Below are positions 44,801-58,560 of a stretch of 64,000 nt of DNA, piece by piece (position 1 is the stretch's first letter; every line of letters begins with the position of its first letter). The stretch is taken from positions 1,240,001 through 1,304,000 of the forward strand of contig JAKZHN010000004.1 in the NCBI GenBank assembly GCA_037179335.1, in the 5' to 3' direction. Source of the stretch: Cyclaneusma minus. Its lineage: Eukaryota; Ascomycota; Leotiomycetes; Marthamycetales; Marthamycetaceae. A program made the position numbers and the translations under genes. The notes under the pieces were generated by a model. The model was given only the letters and a program-made list of their open reading frames with translations. It was not told the origin of the DNA and made no database searches.

Positions 44801-46335
44801 TACTAGCTCGATGCCACGACATCTGAAGTCTATCCTATCCAACATTACAGTTTAGGCCTAGATAATTAGTACCGAAACGTCCAGCTTCACAAAACATGCA
44901 AATATGCCTTCTTACCAATACTCAAAAAAGTCGAGAGGGACTTTCAGGCTTCTTGACTGTAAAGAAGGAAAGATAGGAGGGAGCTCTTGTAGCTTTTATA
45001 GCTTCTCTGGCTTGCTGACTTGAGCTTTAGCACACCACCGAATCCAGGTTCAAAGACAACGGCAGGCAGAACTCCCGACAGCAGAATCCTCAAGAAACAG
45101 CAAGTCCATATGCAAGCAGACTTTTTCGCAGCTCGACCCCAGTCGCCAAAGAAAAATCCGAATTTTATTCTAGGTACCCCGTGTTACTTATCCTTCAAGG
45201 CCGGATAATCGCAGAAACATGCAAGTATCCCTTCCCACCAATGTGGGGTCGCCAAGCTTATTTTCGACTATGAGAAAAGAACGAAAGAGGGGAGCATTGG
45301 CAACTTTTATAGCTTCTCTGGCTTGCTGACTTAGACTTTAGCGTATCAATGAATCCAGGTTCAAAAACAACGGCAGTGCAAAAGTCCCAACAGCAGAATC
45401 TGCAATCAACGACAAAAGCGGGTATCGTGTCAACCTTCCTACCAGCGAATGCTAAAAGACCTCAGACATGAAATTCCCTTTTTCTTGTATCCCGCATCAC
45501 CTTATCCTCCAAGCAAGCATGATACCCAAATCCCAACTTCGCGAAAACTCGCAAGTATGCCTCTCCACTGATGTTCAAGGATCGAATGGTGTTCTCTGCT
45601 TATTCTGTTTATGAAGGGGTAAAGAAAGAGAGGAAGCTCTGGCAGCTTTTATAGCTTTTCTGGCTTCCCCTTTCGATGCATCGACGAATCTGGGTTTAGA
45701 GACGGCGGTAGACGGGAGTCCCGACAGCATTCGGATCGAATTGACAGCAGATGTGGACTTTGGGGAAATCTTTTATCCACTTGTTGCTCAGAGCCATTCA
45801 TGACTCAAATCTAATAGCCTGACTACAAACTCACAGTCATAGGCAAGTATTCCTTTCCATAGCCTCGCAACACCACTCCCGCGTGCACCATAGCTTTCCA
45901 CCCGCTCCTTTCTAAGCATAGAGAAAGAAAGATATGCACGAAGCTCTTCCACCTTTTATAGCCTTGACTTCCACTTGCTTAATTTTTCATTCACTTCATT
46001 CACCACCTCATCCCAGAAACTCCAAAAATCCACTTAATCCACAAACAACAGCAGAAAAGGCGCTCCGACAACACCATATTGAATAGGCAGCAGGAGTGGG
46101 CTGCGGGGAGACTACCTACCCACTCGCTGCTCGGAGACTTTCAAGTCTCAAATCCAATAGCCTGACTACAGTTTCCCGAAGATATGCAAGTGTTTCTTCC
46201 CATAGCCTCGCAATACCAGTCTCTCTTGCACCATGAGTCTTCTCGCCAAGCTTTTCCTAAGCGTAGAGAAGGAAAAGGATGCGAGAAGCTCTTGCAGCTT
46301 TTATAGCTTTGGTTTGCTTGCTTGCTTTGATTCAC
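41830..46335 (-). repeat. Tandem array of about 14 diverged units of roughly 0.3 kb, each with a TATAAAAG box
   Basis: The plus-strand string GCAGCTTTTATAGC (minus: GCTATAAAAGCTGC) or a close variant recurs at 41853, 42165 (weak), 42740, 43050, 43353, 43690, 44020, 44348, 44669, 44993, 45304, 45646, 45953 and 46298. From 42740 on, spacing is 303-345 bp. Each unit also carries a minus-strand block like TACTTGCATGTTTTGCGAAG about 100-130 bp after the TATA box, and many carry a GACAGCAGATG block on the plus strand. No frame is conserved along the whole unit; short minus-strand frames containing YLH-FAKLG-like strings occur in some. It may be a decayed tandem gene or promoter array, or a satellite. 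Confidence 0.75.
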
Positions 46336-46414
46336 TACCTACCTATCTTATACTATGAAACCCAAAATCTAAAATGGTTGGTTTTATATCAAGGGATCAG
46401 CTGTCGGTCGGTCA

Positions 46415-46480
46415 CGTGGCGCGGAGCGCACGGGGCTCTCGGCTAGCCAGCTAAGAGCCGCACAAATAGAGTTTTTGAAG
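46415..46480 (+). repeat. GC-rich LTR-like edge of the AT block
   Basis: A short GC-rich island containing GGTCACGTGGCGCGG and the hairpin GGCTCT...AGAGCC around CGGCTAGCCAGC marks a sharp change to AT-rich DNA. CGGCTAGCCAGC and the following AGAGTTTTT recur in the LTR of element B (53111). It may be a related LTR end. Confidence 0.35.
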
Positions 46481-47149
46481 AATTGCCATCTTGTCTCTCT
46501 AGTAATATTTTTTGCAAACCAACCGCCAGCTATTTTTAATTTTTTAAGCAATAATTATAATTTTTATATTTTAATTAATTTCTTTTTTTGCAATAGCAAT
46601 TGGCACTAGATTTCGGGCCAATGCTAACGCCAGCGGCCGTTTTAAATAGCCTTTTTAAACGCCCTTTTTTCGCAGCTTTTTAATGCCTTGCGGCAATGGT
46701 AAAAATTATAAAGGCTGTAAGAATACCTATAGAAATATTGCAAAAAATAATATACGCGGCAATAATACCAATAATACTAATTATAAATCCCTAATTAAGA
46801 ATTTAAATAATTTTAATTTTAAATAAATCCAAATTTGCCTAGCCTATTGAAAGGCTAATTAATACTAGCGCTTTGCTAAAATAGCCTATAAAACTATTAT
46901 AGCTTTTAATGCCATTTAAATTCGCGCAGCCAAAATCGCCGTAAAGGCCGTAAAAACCAATATTGGTATAAATACTGCAGGCTTTTAAATTAGCAATAAT
47001 TGCAGCAAAGCTTTTTTTAAAAATAAAAATAATAAAAATAATAAGCGCTTTTTTTTGCTAAAATTTTTTAAATTGGTTTTTTATTCTCCCAATATTTTAT
47101 ATAAATAGCTTTTTTAAATTGCCAATTGCTTTTTTTATGTAAAATGAAA

Positions 47150-50100
47150 ATACGCTAATACAAATAAAATACTGAAGGCTTTTTATATTAATTATATTAT
47201 TTTGGACTTTATAAAAAAAACTAAGCAGGAGCTAAAAAATTTGAAAATAGAAAATAATTAATTATATGCTTTTTTTTTGCCGAGTTTTAAAATAAAATTT
47301 ATTAAGCTGGCTTAATTAAAAAGGTTTTTTTTTAGAAAAGAATAATTAATATTTCAATAAATAAAGCTTATTAATGATTTAAAATTTTAAATAAAGTAAA
47401 TTTTAATAGCTAGCAGAAATTATATACCATTATTTTTAAATATATGCCTAATAAGGAGTATATTTAAAAAAATTGAAATTTTAAAAATTGCGCTTTATAA
47501 TATAATATTTTAAAATATAATAATAGCGGTAATATTAATGGCTAATTATATTAATTATTTTAATAATTATAATTTTTAAATAATTATAGAAATAGCGGAG
47601 ATTTTATAAATTTTAATATTTTATCCGCTTTTATTTGCAATATATTTTATAATATATTATAAAATTAAATTAAAAATTATTATTATAAAATTAATTTATA
47701 TTATTATTGCAAAAAAATTATTATATTGCTTAAATTTATTTTATTAAATTTAAATTTTTAGCCATATTGCACAGCTTTACTTTTTATTAGCAATTTTAAT
47801 AGCAGTTTATTAAAGGCGATAATAAAAACGGATTTTTTTATAATAATTTTTAAAGTAATTAAAGTGGCGATTTTAATATAATAATTAAATCCAATACCTT
47901 TATAGTAATAAGGTATTTGCAATTAATAATAATATAAGCAGCTATTTTATAAATATTTAAAATTATTATAATATGATTACCCTATTTTAAAATGGTTATT
48001 AAATGCCTATTAAATATTATATTTCTTTTTAAAAAATAGCCGTTTTAGTATTTAATTTATATGACGAGATTATCTAGCAGCTTTAATAATAGGGAAATAA
48101 TTAGCCTTTAGCTTAAATTATAATTGAAGGCAATTATACTAATATTTTTTTTTAAAATAGCTTTATTAAAAATTGGTAATTTTAAATAGCCGTTTTAACA
48201 GCAAAAGATATATAATAGCTTTAAAATAAAATTTTGCTTTTTTAATAATAAATTATTGCTTTTTTTTTTATATAATTAGATTTCCTTATAAATGGTTTAA
48301 TTAATAATAGCTATATTAATATTGATTTTATTAATGCAAATTTTATTTTGTAATATTAACTTTCTATTTAATAATTTTGCTATTTTTAATTTTTATATTA
48401 TATAAATAGGAAATTTTAGCCAAAAATAATTTATATAATAATTATATTAATATTTGCAAAGAATTATTATAAAAAATAGGCATTTTATATTATTAAGCTT
48501 TTGCTAAATATTTTAATTATTATTGGCTAATTATAATTATATAATTATAATTCAGATATTAATTAGCATAATAGCATTTTTTAATAGTATATTAAAAATT
48601 ATACCGGAAAATATTACTTTTATAATAATTAGCCTAGACTAATATTAGTTGTTTTTCCTCGCCTGCCGTCCGATTTTAAATTTTAATTTATTTTTATTAT
48701 TAGAAAAACGTTAATTTTAAATTCCGGTTTACTCCTATTATTAAAAAAAGCTAATTTTTATTATATTTTTTTATTATGAATCCTTATTTAGTTTTAATAT
48801 AAATAATGCACTAATTTTATAGCCGCTACTTAAATATTTTTTAACCTATTTTAAAAATACGCCGAATTTATATATTAATATAATATTTATTTTAAATATA
48901 AATTATTATATTATAAAGGCAATTAACTATTAAAAACAAATTGTATTTAAATAATTTTTAATAGTAAATTAAATTGTTTATTAATTATAGATTTTTTTTA
49001 AATTTTGTATTGCTATATATAAAATAAATAAAAAATTATTATTATTATTTAGTGCTTTTATTCCCTTTTTTATTGCAATAATAAAATTTAAACCCCTTTT
49101 TATAAATATAAACAATATTGAATTAAGCTTAGCTTCGATTTCTTTTATATTTGATTGGTAATTAGATATTTAAATAATATATATTATTTGGGATAAGCTT
49201 AATTGTATTTTTAAAAATTAAAAAATTAGAAAAGTTTATAATTTTCTTTTTATATTTTTACCACTATTAAATAATTAATTTTGAGAAATTCTAATAGGCC
49301 GCGCGAATCGTATTAAATTTTAAATAATATTTGCAAACGAGTTTTAGAATTTTGTTTTTATTATAGCAAATAATTATTTATATTTAATAAAGTATTAAAA
49401 AATAACATAGCCAAATTTATAAAAGGCAAGCCAGAATTAATAGTAATTAAAATTAAAATTATTCTATTAATTTAGCTATATAATTTATAAAAAGGCTTTT
49501 TGGTATAGAAAATAAATAAATTGCTATTAAAACATTTATAAAATTATAAAATTAAGCTAATATTTGGTAAAAGAATGATATATTTTTTTTTAAAAAAAGC
49601 TAGCTTATATTTATAAATAATTAAATAAGCATTTAGCTAAAAGCTTTATTTATAAATTAAAAGCTAAATATACTATATTGCTTATATTGGTTATTAAACC
49701 TAATAGCGGAGTAAAAATATATTAAAATTATTAGAATTTAAATAGCGTTATTATTAAAAATTATTATCCGCTTTTATTAATTTGTAAAGTTTTTAATATT
49801 ATATACCAAGCTAAAATTTATATTAAACTGGATATAATAGCAGCGTTTAATTGTTTTTAAATAGCAAAAGAAAATAAATAAAAAATAGCATTTATTATTT
49901 GCTTTAAATTATTTAAATTATTTATTATATTTTTTAATTTATATAATAGATTTGCGTTTTTTTAATATTTTATTAATATTCTTTTTTTTTAATAAAATAT
50001 ATATAGCTTATTTTAATAATATTCTTACTTATTGAAATAATATTAAAAAATATTAAAAACACGTTTAAAACATCATTTACTTGCTAAAAAATACAGATTT

Positions 50101-52640
50101 ATAAATATATTATTATAATATAATAATAATAGCCTGCTATAATTAATTGCTTATTTTTAATTAAAATATATTTTAGCCAAATACAATTATAAAATTTATA
50201 ATAAAAAGCTATTAGCTATAATGAAATGCTTAGAGAAATAGCGACCAAAGCTCTAAAAAAATACTAAATTTACAATTTTAATTAGTTATAAAACTTTGCA
50301 AATTTTTACTATAATTTAAATTTTAAATTAATAGCAGATAAAATAATTTAAATTTTTATCCGGATTTAATCTTTGCATTATTTATTGCCTGGGTATTAAA
50401 GCAATTAAGCTAAATGCATTAAGCCGAAAATGGAAAAATTAATTAACTGGTATATTAAATAAAAAATCGGTTAATTAAGCAAAAATAATATTTTTGCAAG
50501 CGTTATTTAATGCGGATATATTAACTAATATAATAAAAAAGAATTTATAGCTAAATTTAATTTTTATAACAATATTAAATATTAATAAAAATACTAATAA
50601 ATTAATTAATAAAGCGTATACAGTATTTGCAATTATTTAAAAAGCACTAACCTGCTTATAAAATAAAAATTGTTATAAATGGCTAAAAAAGCTTCGAAAA
50701 ATAATGCATTTTTAAATAATGGATTTTAAAATTAAAAAAGGCCGGATTTATTATTATAATAAAGTTTTTATTTTGCCAAATATAAAAAAATTAAAAATAC
50801 AAATTATTTATTATATATATTTTTCAATATTTATTAGCTATTTAGAAAAAGTTAAAATCATAGCCAATATTACCTAATATTATTAATAGCCAAACATATT
50901 TAGAAAAATAAGTGAATATATAAAAGCTTGTAAATTTTGCAACCAAATTAAAGCCTTCCGCTTAGCACCTTTTAGCTTTTTGCAATTTTTGCCAACTTTA
51001 TTTCGCGTATAATTCGATATTTTTGAATGATTTGTTTTTTCGATTTGCAAATAAATAATTGGAAATACTAATATATTATAATAATTATTTGCCAATTTAT
51101 TAAGATAAAGCATTTTATTTTAATAATAGGCCTAAATATACATAAATTTACTAACGTTTTTATTAATTGGATTTATTATTTTTATAGAATATTAAATAAT
51201 ATTATATTTAATAATGGAATTTGATTTGTATTTTAATTTTGGATTTATTTATTTAAAAATTAGAAATTAAACTAAAGCATTTTCTTTTTTTTTATTTTAA
51301 AATTAATAATTAAATTAAAAAATTAAACGCCTATTTGGAATAGTATTTCCGCTTTTTTATGATATTTATTTAAAACAATTAAATAAATTGGCTTTTGCTA
51401 GCCGAGTTTGTTTTAAATAACCAAATTTTAAAAAAAATAAATATAATACCGTTTTTTGCAAATTATAGTTATTATTTATAAATAAGCATTAAATTTTTTA
51501 ACCCTTATTTTCCGAATTTTTTATAAATCCAAAAATAATAATTCTTTAAAGCGAATATAATTGCCTATTATATAAAGCGTATTTTAATTTAGCTAAAAAA
51601 TTTTATTTAATAAATAATAAAATGGTATAAAAGTAATGCCAATAATAATTATAGCGAAGCTTCGAAATTTAAATAAAATTAATTGGTATATATTAATACC
51701 AAAAATATAAAAAGCAATTGTTTTATAAAAAAAGAAAATGATAAATAGGCTAAATTATAGCTTATTAAAGAAATTTATAGCCGGATTTACCGAGTTAGTT
51801 TTTTAGCTATTATAAAAATTTATCCGGTATTTTATAATAATTTGCTATGGTTAAGATTAAAAATTAAAGGCTTTTTAAGCTAAAAAGAAATTAATAAAAT
51901 AAAGAATAGAAATATTAGAAAACGAATATTAAAAAGGTATAATAAAATCTAGGAATTAAAAAAATGCTGGGAATTTAACGATATTTTTAATATTAAAAAA
52001 AAGAGACGGAATTGGCTTGGAGTATAAAATTAAATAAATTTATTAAGCTTTAAATTGGTAATTTAAAAATAGCTTTAAAAATATAAAAGAATACGTTTAG
52101 AAATGGTATTAAAAAAATCCAAATAAATTTGAATTTTTAAGTTTTGTATAAAAATAGGCTAAAAAAATAAAAACATTTTAATAATAGCCGAACCCAAGCT
52201 AAAATAATTAAAATAATCGGCTTCTAAAGCGCCTTTATTATTTAAAAAAAGCCGGGGGAAATTATTTAAAAAACCAGCGGCTAATATATTACTGGCGTTA
52301 GCAATTTGAAAAAGGGGATATTTGAAAAGACTTAATTTCCTATAGGTGATTTAAAATAAAATTTTCTAAATTAAAGTATTTAAATTTAAATAGTTTATTG
52401 GTTTATTCTTTTTAGCTGGAATTTTGGGATAAATTTAGCATTATTTGAAAATAAATAGCGATTTAAAAAAAGAATAGTATTATAATATAAACCTTACAAG
52501 CCTATAAATATGTGCCCCTTAACCCTTATATACCCTAGGCGCCAAGCTTACAAATATTATAAATAAAAAGCTTTAAAAACACTTTTAATTTCTCGCATAA
52601 TAACGTCTTTATTACCTGACCTTTACCTCGCGCTGTGACA
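47150..52640 (+). mobile_element. Ty3/Gypsy element A1, decayed, 5' LTR not found
   Basis: Plus-strand domain order is that of Ty3/Gypsy pol. RT core IKNYYPLLLI at about 49760, then YIKLDIIAAFN at about 49820, and the active-site strip YFNNILTY (from YxDDILxY) at about 50005. RNase H LLAIMKCLEK and RPKL at about 50210. An integrase zinc region CKFCNQIKAF at about 50930. All frames are broken by many stops. The gag-side part (47160-48655) is repeated in A2 at 62470-63985. A 3' LTR ends it at 52640. The element's 5' end is lost or unreadable before about 47150. Confidence 0.8.
52478..52640 (+). repeat. 3' LTR of A1 (163 bp)
   Basis: It aligns over its whole length with 61455-61617, also 163 bp. 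It ends GCGCTGTGACA, the mirror of the TGTCAC-type start best preserved in the other copy (TATCACGGTATAAACC). A TATAAATA-like TATA region and CCCTAG-CGCCAAGC are shared. Confidence 0.8.
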
Positions 52641-53110
52641 AGCATTTTCCTTTTTAAAATATAAAAGCTAGCTACAAATTTAAATGTTATTGCCCGAGCT
52701 ATCCAATTAGGCTATTTTTATTACTATTGCCTATAAAGCTTTATTACGGCTTTTTTAGCCAATATTAAAGCCTTTTTTCGCTGCAAATTGCTAAAACTTA
52801 TACAAAATAATTTAATATAATAATGCAATTTTTTTTAATTATAATAGCATTTGCTTTTTTAATAATAAAGCCAGATTCTGAATTTATTTATTTATAAATG
52901 CTTTAGCTATGAATTTAAATGGTTTTTATATTATTAATTGCTTTTTGCATATTGCAATTAATATATTTACGCTAGTATTTCTTTATAATACCAAGCCTTT
53001 GCTAAGTGTTTGCCAAAACTGTCCTAATTAATTAGTATTTTATTAAATATTAATATTTTTTAAATTCAAACTATTTTTAAAATATTTAATTAATAAAAAT
53101 TAATATAATT

Positions 53111-53284
53111 AGCTATGACGGCCCCGGACTAAAGCGCTCTCCACGGCTAGCCAGCCAAAACAGCCCTAGTGGTCCGTGCGCTATATAACCACCAAATTTA
53201 GTTTTTATAATAGTCGAAAAGCCTTTTTCTCCTTATAGTAATAAATATTTATTAATAATAGTTTATATTTTAGCCTTGGCTAAA
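53111..53284 (+). repeat. 5' LTR (or its first 173 bp) of element B
   Basis: Matches 60921-61093: GGCCCCGGAC, CGGCTAGCCAGC, a TTTAGTTTTT-TAATAGTCG block and TAGCCTTGGCTAA in order. Similarity stops exactly where the fold-back element begins, so the true LTR may be longer. Confidence 0.7.
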
Positions 53285-53294
53285 ATTCCAAACC

Positions 53295-54968
53295 CAATTT
53301 ATAATAATAGCAAAATGCTAAAATAACCTTATTATCATGATTTTATAGCTAAAATAACCCCGAAATTAAGGACTTATTTCCGGTATTTAAAATAAGCTAT
53401 ATATAAATGCTTTTTAAATGCTTTTTTTAATGCTTAATTAGGCATTTTTATAATAAAATCTAAAAAAAGAAATTGTAAAAACCGATATTTATAAAAAATA
53501 ACAAAATTAAAACCTTGATTTTCGGGATTGAAGCCTAACCCCGAAAAATAATTTATATAATAGCTTAATAGCGCAATGAATTTTAAAGCCAATTAAATTC
53601 TGCTTTTAAATATTAACTACAAAATGGCGGGGCCTTTTAAATTATATTTTTTGGAACTTTTATAATCGCTTTTAAAGCAAGGAAATTAATTACAAAAAAG
53701 CTGTTATTTAAATTTTAACCTTTAAAACCATAATTTAATTATAATTTAAATCAATTATAGTGCCACCACTTTTAAAAATGATTGAATTTTAACTTCTAGT
53801 AATTAACTTTCTTAATTAATTCTATAATAAACAATTATTAAATAATTAATTTTATTGCGTGGTGGATATAAAAGCCAACCAAGTCTCCCAAAGGTTTTAA
53901 TTAAATAATAATTTATAAAGCGGTAAAGTTAATTAATTAAGCGATTATAATAGCTAAATTAATTAAGAAAATCAATTATTAAAAATCAGAAATTAGTTAT
54001 TTTCAAAAGTGGTGAAAATATAATTAATTCAAATTATGGTTTTAAAATCCAATAAAATTATATTTGCCTTGGCTTAACGCTCTCCAGCGCTTCTTAGCAC
54101 CATTTAATTTGCCATTAAATAGCAATTTATTTTGCGATATAATTAATTATTTAAGCAATTATAATAGCTAAATTAATTAAAAAAGTCAATTATTAAAAAT
54201 CAGAATTTAATTATTTTTAAAATAAATAAAAATATAATTGATTTAAATTATAGTTTTAAAGAGCGCAAAAGAGCGCTGGAAAATAAAAGCGCTGCCAGCA
54301 CTACTTAGCAACTATTAAAATAATAATTCACCACGCAATAAAATTATTTATTTAAGCAATTATAATAATGAAATCAATTAAAAAAATTAATTATTAAAAA
54401 TCAGAATTCAACTATTTTTAAAAATGGTGGAATTTTAACAAATTAAATTTGCGCTATTTAGAAAGCGCTAAATAAATATAGCGGTTTCTGGCTGCGTAAA
54501 TTTAATTTTCTCAAAATTCTACCACTTTTAAAGATAATTAAATTCTGATTTTTAATAATTCAATGCTATAACTCTGCCAAAATTTAATATTATTTGACTA
54601 TTTCTTTATATTATAAAAGTTTACTCAATTTTACAGGAATTTTATTGAAACACATTTATAAAAGATCTATTTTTAATACCTTTTTTAATTATTGAAAACA
54701 ACGATTTTTGGTGTTTCGCACGTTCGGGGTTAGGAAATAACCCAGAAATTTAAGAAATTAATAATAAATTAAGCTAGTAAAAAAATATGATTTTTTTAAT
54801 TTTTCATAATAAAATTGCAATATAATATGATTTAATTAAAAAACAACAATTTAAAAACTCAATTCCTTATAATTTGCCCGCAATCTTTAATTTTGGGGTT
54901 ATTTTAGCTACAAAATTATAATAATAGGGTTATTTTTAGCATTTTGCCGTTATAATAATTTTATTGCT
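53295..54968. mobile_element. Fold-back element of about 1.7 kb
   Basis: About 75 bp at 53295-53370 match the reverse complement of 54893-54968 (shared GCAAAATGCTAAAATAACC and TAGCTAAAATAACCCC). A CCTAACCCCGAA block about 150-200 bp inside also pairs. Within it, an AATTAATTAAG...TCAATTATTAAAAATCAGAA unit of about 120 bp occurs in both orientations (about 53700-53850 versus 53930-54050, 54140-54260, 54340-54440, and part at 54500-54560). No coding sequence is seen; it resembles a MITE or fold-back transposon. Confidence 0.6.
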
Positions 54969-57900
54969 ATTATTAATCCATTTACTATTTTTTATTATTT
55001 GTTTTTTAATTTCTCAAATAAGCTTAAATTATTAGCTTTGCAATAATGGCCTAGCAGTTATTTCTTTAATTTTTTATAATAATTATAAAAGCAGTTTTTA
55101 AATTTCCAATAATTGCTTTTAATAAAATATTATTTTTAAAGCCAAAGCTAAAAACAAATTAAAAGCCCTATACTAATAGCTTTTAAAATTAAATATTAAT
55201 TTCCGAAAACCCAAGATATTTAATATATTAAAAATACCTAATACTTTTAATAAAAACAATTTTTAAATGCGGCCTAAAATAAATTATAATAAATTCCGCG
55301 TTTTTCGCTTTGCCGTTTATAAAATCAAAAAGGCCTTTAGCTTTTTTGCAATTTAATTTTAATATTTTATTAATACCAATAAAGCTTATAAAGCCGCCGC
55401 CAATTATACCGCCGCTAAAAATAATAGCAATAGCAATTGAAAATTTTTAAATAATAACCCTAATAATAATAATAGTCTTTCTAGCATTTAAAATAATAAT
55501 TTATACTAATTTTGTATTTTTATTAAGCTTTACCGCTTTAAAAAGCTTTTTAGTTTTAACAATCTTAATAATAATTTTAAGCCCAAATTTAAAGCTTAAT
55601 ATATTATTATAAAACATAAGCTAAGTATTAATATTAATTATTGTTTTACCGCTATTATTGCTATAATTTATATTATATTTTAAATTAAAGAAAACCAATT
55701 ATATGTTTTAGCTTTGCTATAATACTTTTAAAAAAAATCCTTTCATAATTAAAAAGTTAATATATAAATTTTTCCGCATCTAGTTTATTTTTTCTATTAA
55801 ATATAATAATGCCCGCTATTTTTATTTAATTTATTATATATATTAAAATAAGTTTTTTTTTATAAATCTTTACTATAATGCTTAATTAAATAATATACCC
55901 AATATTCATATTTATAAAAATCTCCTAATGCTTTTTGTTTTTACTTTAATATATACAATTGCAAATATTTTTTATATTTGAATTTTTTTTTAAAAAAGCC
56001 AGAATTTTACATTATAACGCTATTTATATACTGGTTATTTATATGAAAGCTTCTTTTTTTAAAAAATGCGAATCCAATTTTAATAGCTATAATAGTAGAA
56101 ATAAAAACAATTAATTGTTTTATAAAAGGCCGGAAAAGCCAGCAAAATTAAAATTCTGAATTTAATTGCAAAAAATATTAAGGACGGCTTTATGAAAAAG
56201 GCCGTTAAGGCAATTATAAAAATTTCCAGCAATTTAATAATAATAATAATAAAAGCCTATTTATAGCCAATACTACAAATATAATAGCATTAAGCATTAG
56301 GCTTTTAATTATTTTAAACCCAATAAGCCTATTAAAAAAAAGACTATATTAATTAAATTAACCCTAATTTTAATTACCATTTAACCTTTAAATTCCCGGG
56401 AAAAAATAATACCTAAGAAAAATCTTTTTTTTAAATAAGCTTGCTAATTTAAGTAATATAATATTGGTAAATTTGGTTAATTATATTGGCAATAAAGAAT
56501 TTTTAATATTATATATATTAAAAATTTAAAAATTTAAAAATTAATATAACGCTTTTATTAATAATAAAATTTAATTATTATATTTTATAAATACCAATAT
56601 AGCTAAAGCTATTTCTAGCTTTAAAATATTTATTTAGCAGCTGGATAAATTAATATTATTTTGCATATTTAATAAAAATTATAAAAAATTTATTATTATT
56701 TATATTTATTTTAAATTTTATTATTAATAGTAAATCTTTTCCAAAACTCCTTTTTTTTTATTACCAATTTTAAAAAATCAAAATCTAAGGTTCGGATTTA
56801 AATAGCAGCAGTAATATTAAATACTATTAGATTTTTATAATTATGAAATTTATTAGCCTTGAAAATTTAATAGCAAAAATAAGCGCCCTAACGCAAAAAA
56901 AATAAAAATCCAAGAAAATAAACCGGACCCGGTAATAAATAAGGAAATTAAAATAAAGACTTTTTTAAAATATTTAACAAAAAACAAATTTGCGCCCAAA
57001 GCGGTGCTTATATAATATATTGCAATACGCAAAACTTTTTAATTTATAAAATAAAAGCTGGCTAAAAGTAGCCTTATATTTATTAAGCCTAAATTTATCT
57101 GTTTTTAAAAAAATTAAAACCCTTTCGGGCATTAAAATTTATTAAATTAGCGCTAAAAGTATAAAGCGCAATTTTTTGAAATTTCTAAAAAAAAGAAAAA
57201 AGCTGGTAAAGCATAGATGTATTTTTTATATATTATTAAAAAGATTATCGCCTTTAAAAAGCCTTAAAAGCCTTTTAATAAAAACTTATTAAAATAGCGG
57301 CTATTATATTATTTAAACTTTTAACGCTATAAATCTTTTAAGCAAGGCTTTTAATATCCTATTATTATATATTTTCTATAATATAAAACTTAAGCTAAAA
57401 AGCCCAAAATTTTAGCTAAGCAATTTTCCATTATATTTTATATTAATAAAGCAATTATATATTATTAAAAGAATTTTTTTTAGCCAAGGGGTTTATTAAA
57501 TCAATTTCCTTTTTTTTTGCAGCTTTTATTTTATTTATTAAAAAGCCCGAAAACGGTTTTTATTTTTATATAAATTATTGCAGGCTTAATAAAATTACCC
57601 GCAAAAATAAATATCCGCTGCCTTAATTTAAAGAAATTCTATCTCGGCTTAATAAAGCCAAATATTTTACCAAGCTTAATATTAAATAAGCATTTTATTA
57701 TATTTATTTAAAAACAGCCAGCAAGCAATTTATAATATTTTAAATTTGCTATAAAATATTTTGGTATAATATTTTATTTTTTAAATTTATTAATAAATCC
57801 ACTATTTTTTAGCAATATATTAATAACAATTTTTTATTTTTTTTTAAATAAAATTTGCATAGCCTTTATTGATAATATTTTAGTTTATATTAATAAAACT

Positions 57901-58560
57901 TTTAAATAGTATTATTAAAATATTGTTGCTATTATAAATTGCTCAATTAAAGCTAATTTATAAATAAATATTAAAAAATATAGGTTTAATATTATAAAAA
58001 CCAAATATTTAGGCTATATTATTTTTTAACCAATATTTAAATAAATCCAAAAAGGACTTAAGCGGTAGAAAATTAGCAATGCTTTAAAAAGGGCAAAATT
58101 AAAAAAGTCGAATTTCTTTTAGGATTTTGTAATGTTTATTGGATTTTTATTAAGAATTATAATAAGCTGGCCAAGCTTTGAATTTAATTTATCAAAAAAA
58201 GCTATATTTACAAATAAACCAATGCTTGCCAGGATGCCTTTTTAGCCTTTAAAGCGGCTTTGCTATTAGTATTTATTTTAGCTATTTTTAATTCCGATTA
58301 TAAAAATCGATTTAAAATAAATGCTTTAAATGAAATAATAGCCGGGATTTATTTTTAAAAACACTTTAATAATTGGTATTTAATAGCATATTTTTTTAAA
58401 TTTATAAATAAGCATTAGTTAAATTACGGTATTTATAATAAAAGAATACTAGCTATTATTTAATCGTTTATTTATTAGCGTATTTATTTATTAGGATATT
58501 TAAAAGAAATCCAAATTATTAGCAATTATAAATTATTAAAATAATTTATAAGCATTAAAA

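Noticed and set aside
41830..46335. CRISPR-like array
   Set aside because: The organism is a eukaryote, units are about 0.3 kb and diverged, and there are no short identical repeats with unique spacers.
50883..51113. 76-codon minus-strand frame in the AT block
   Set aside because: It is antisense to the degraded integrase zinc region of element A1 and has AT-driven composition.
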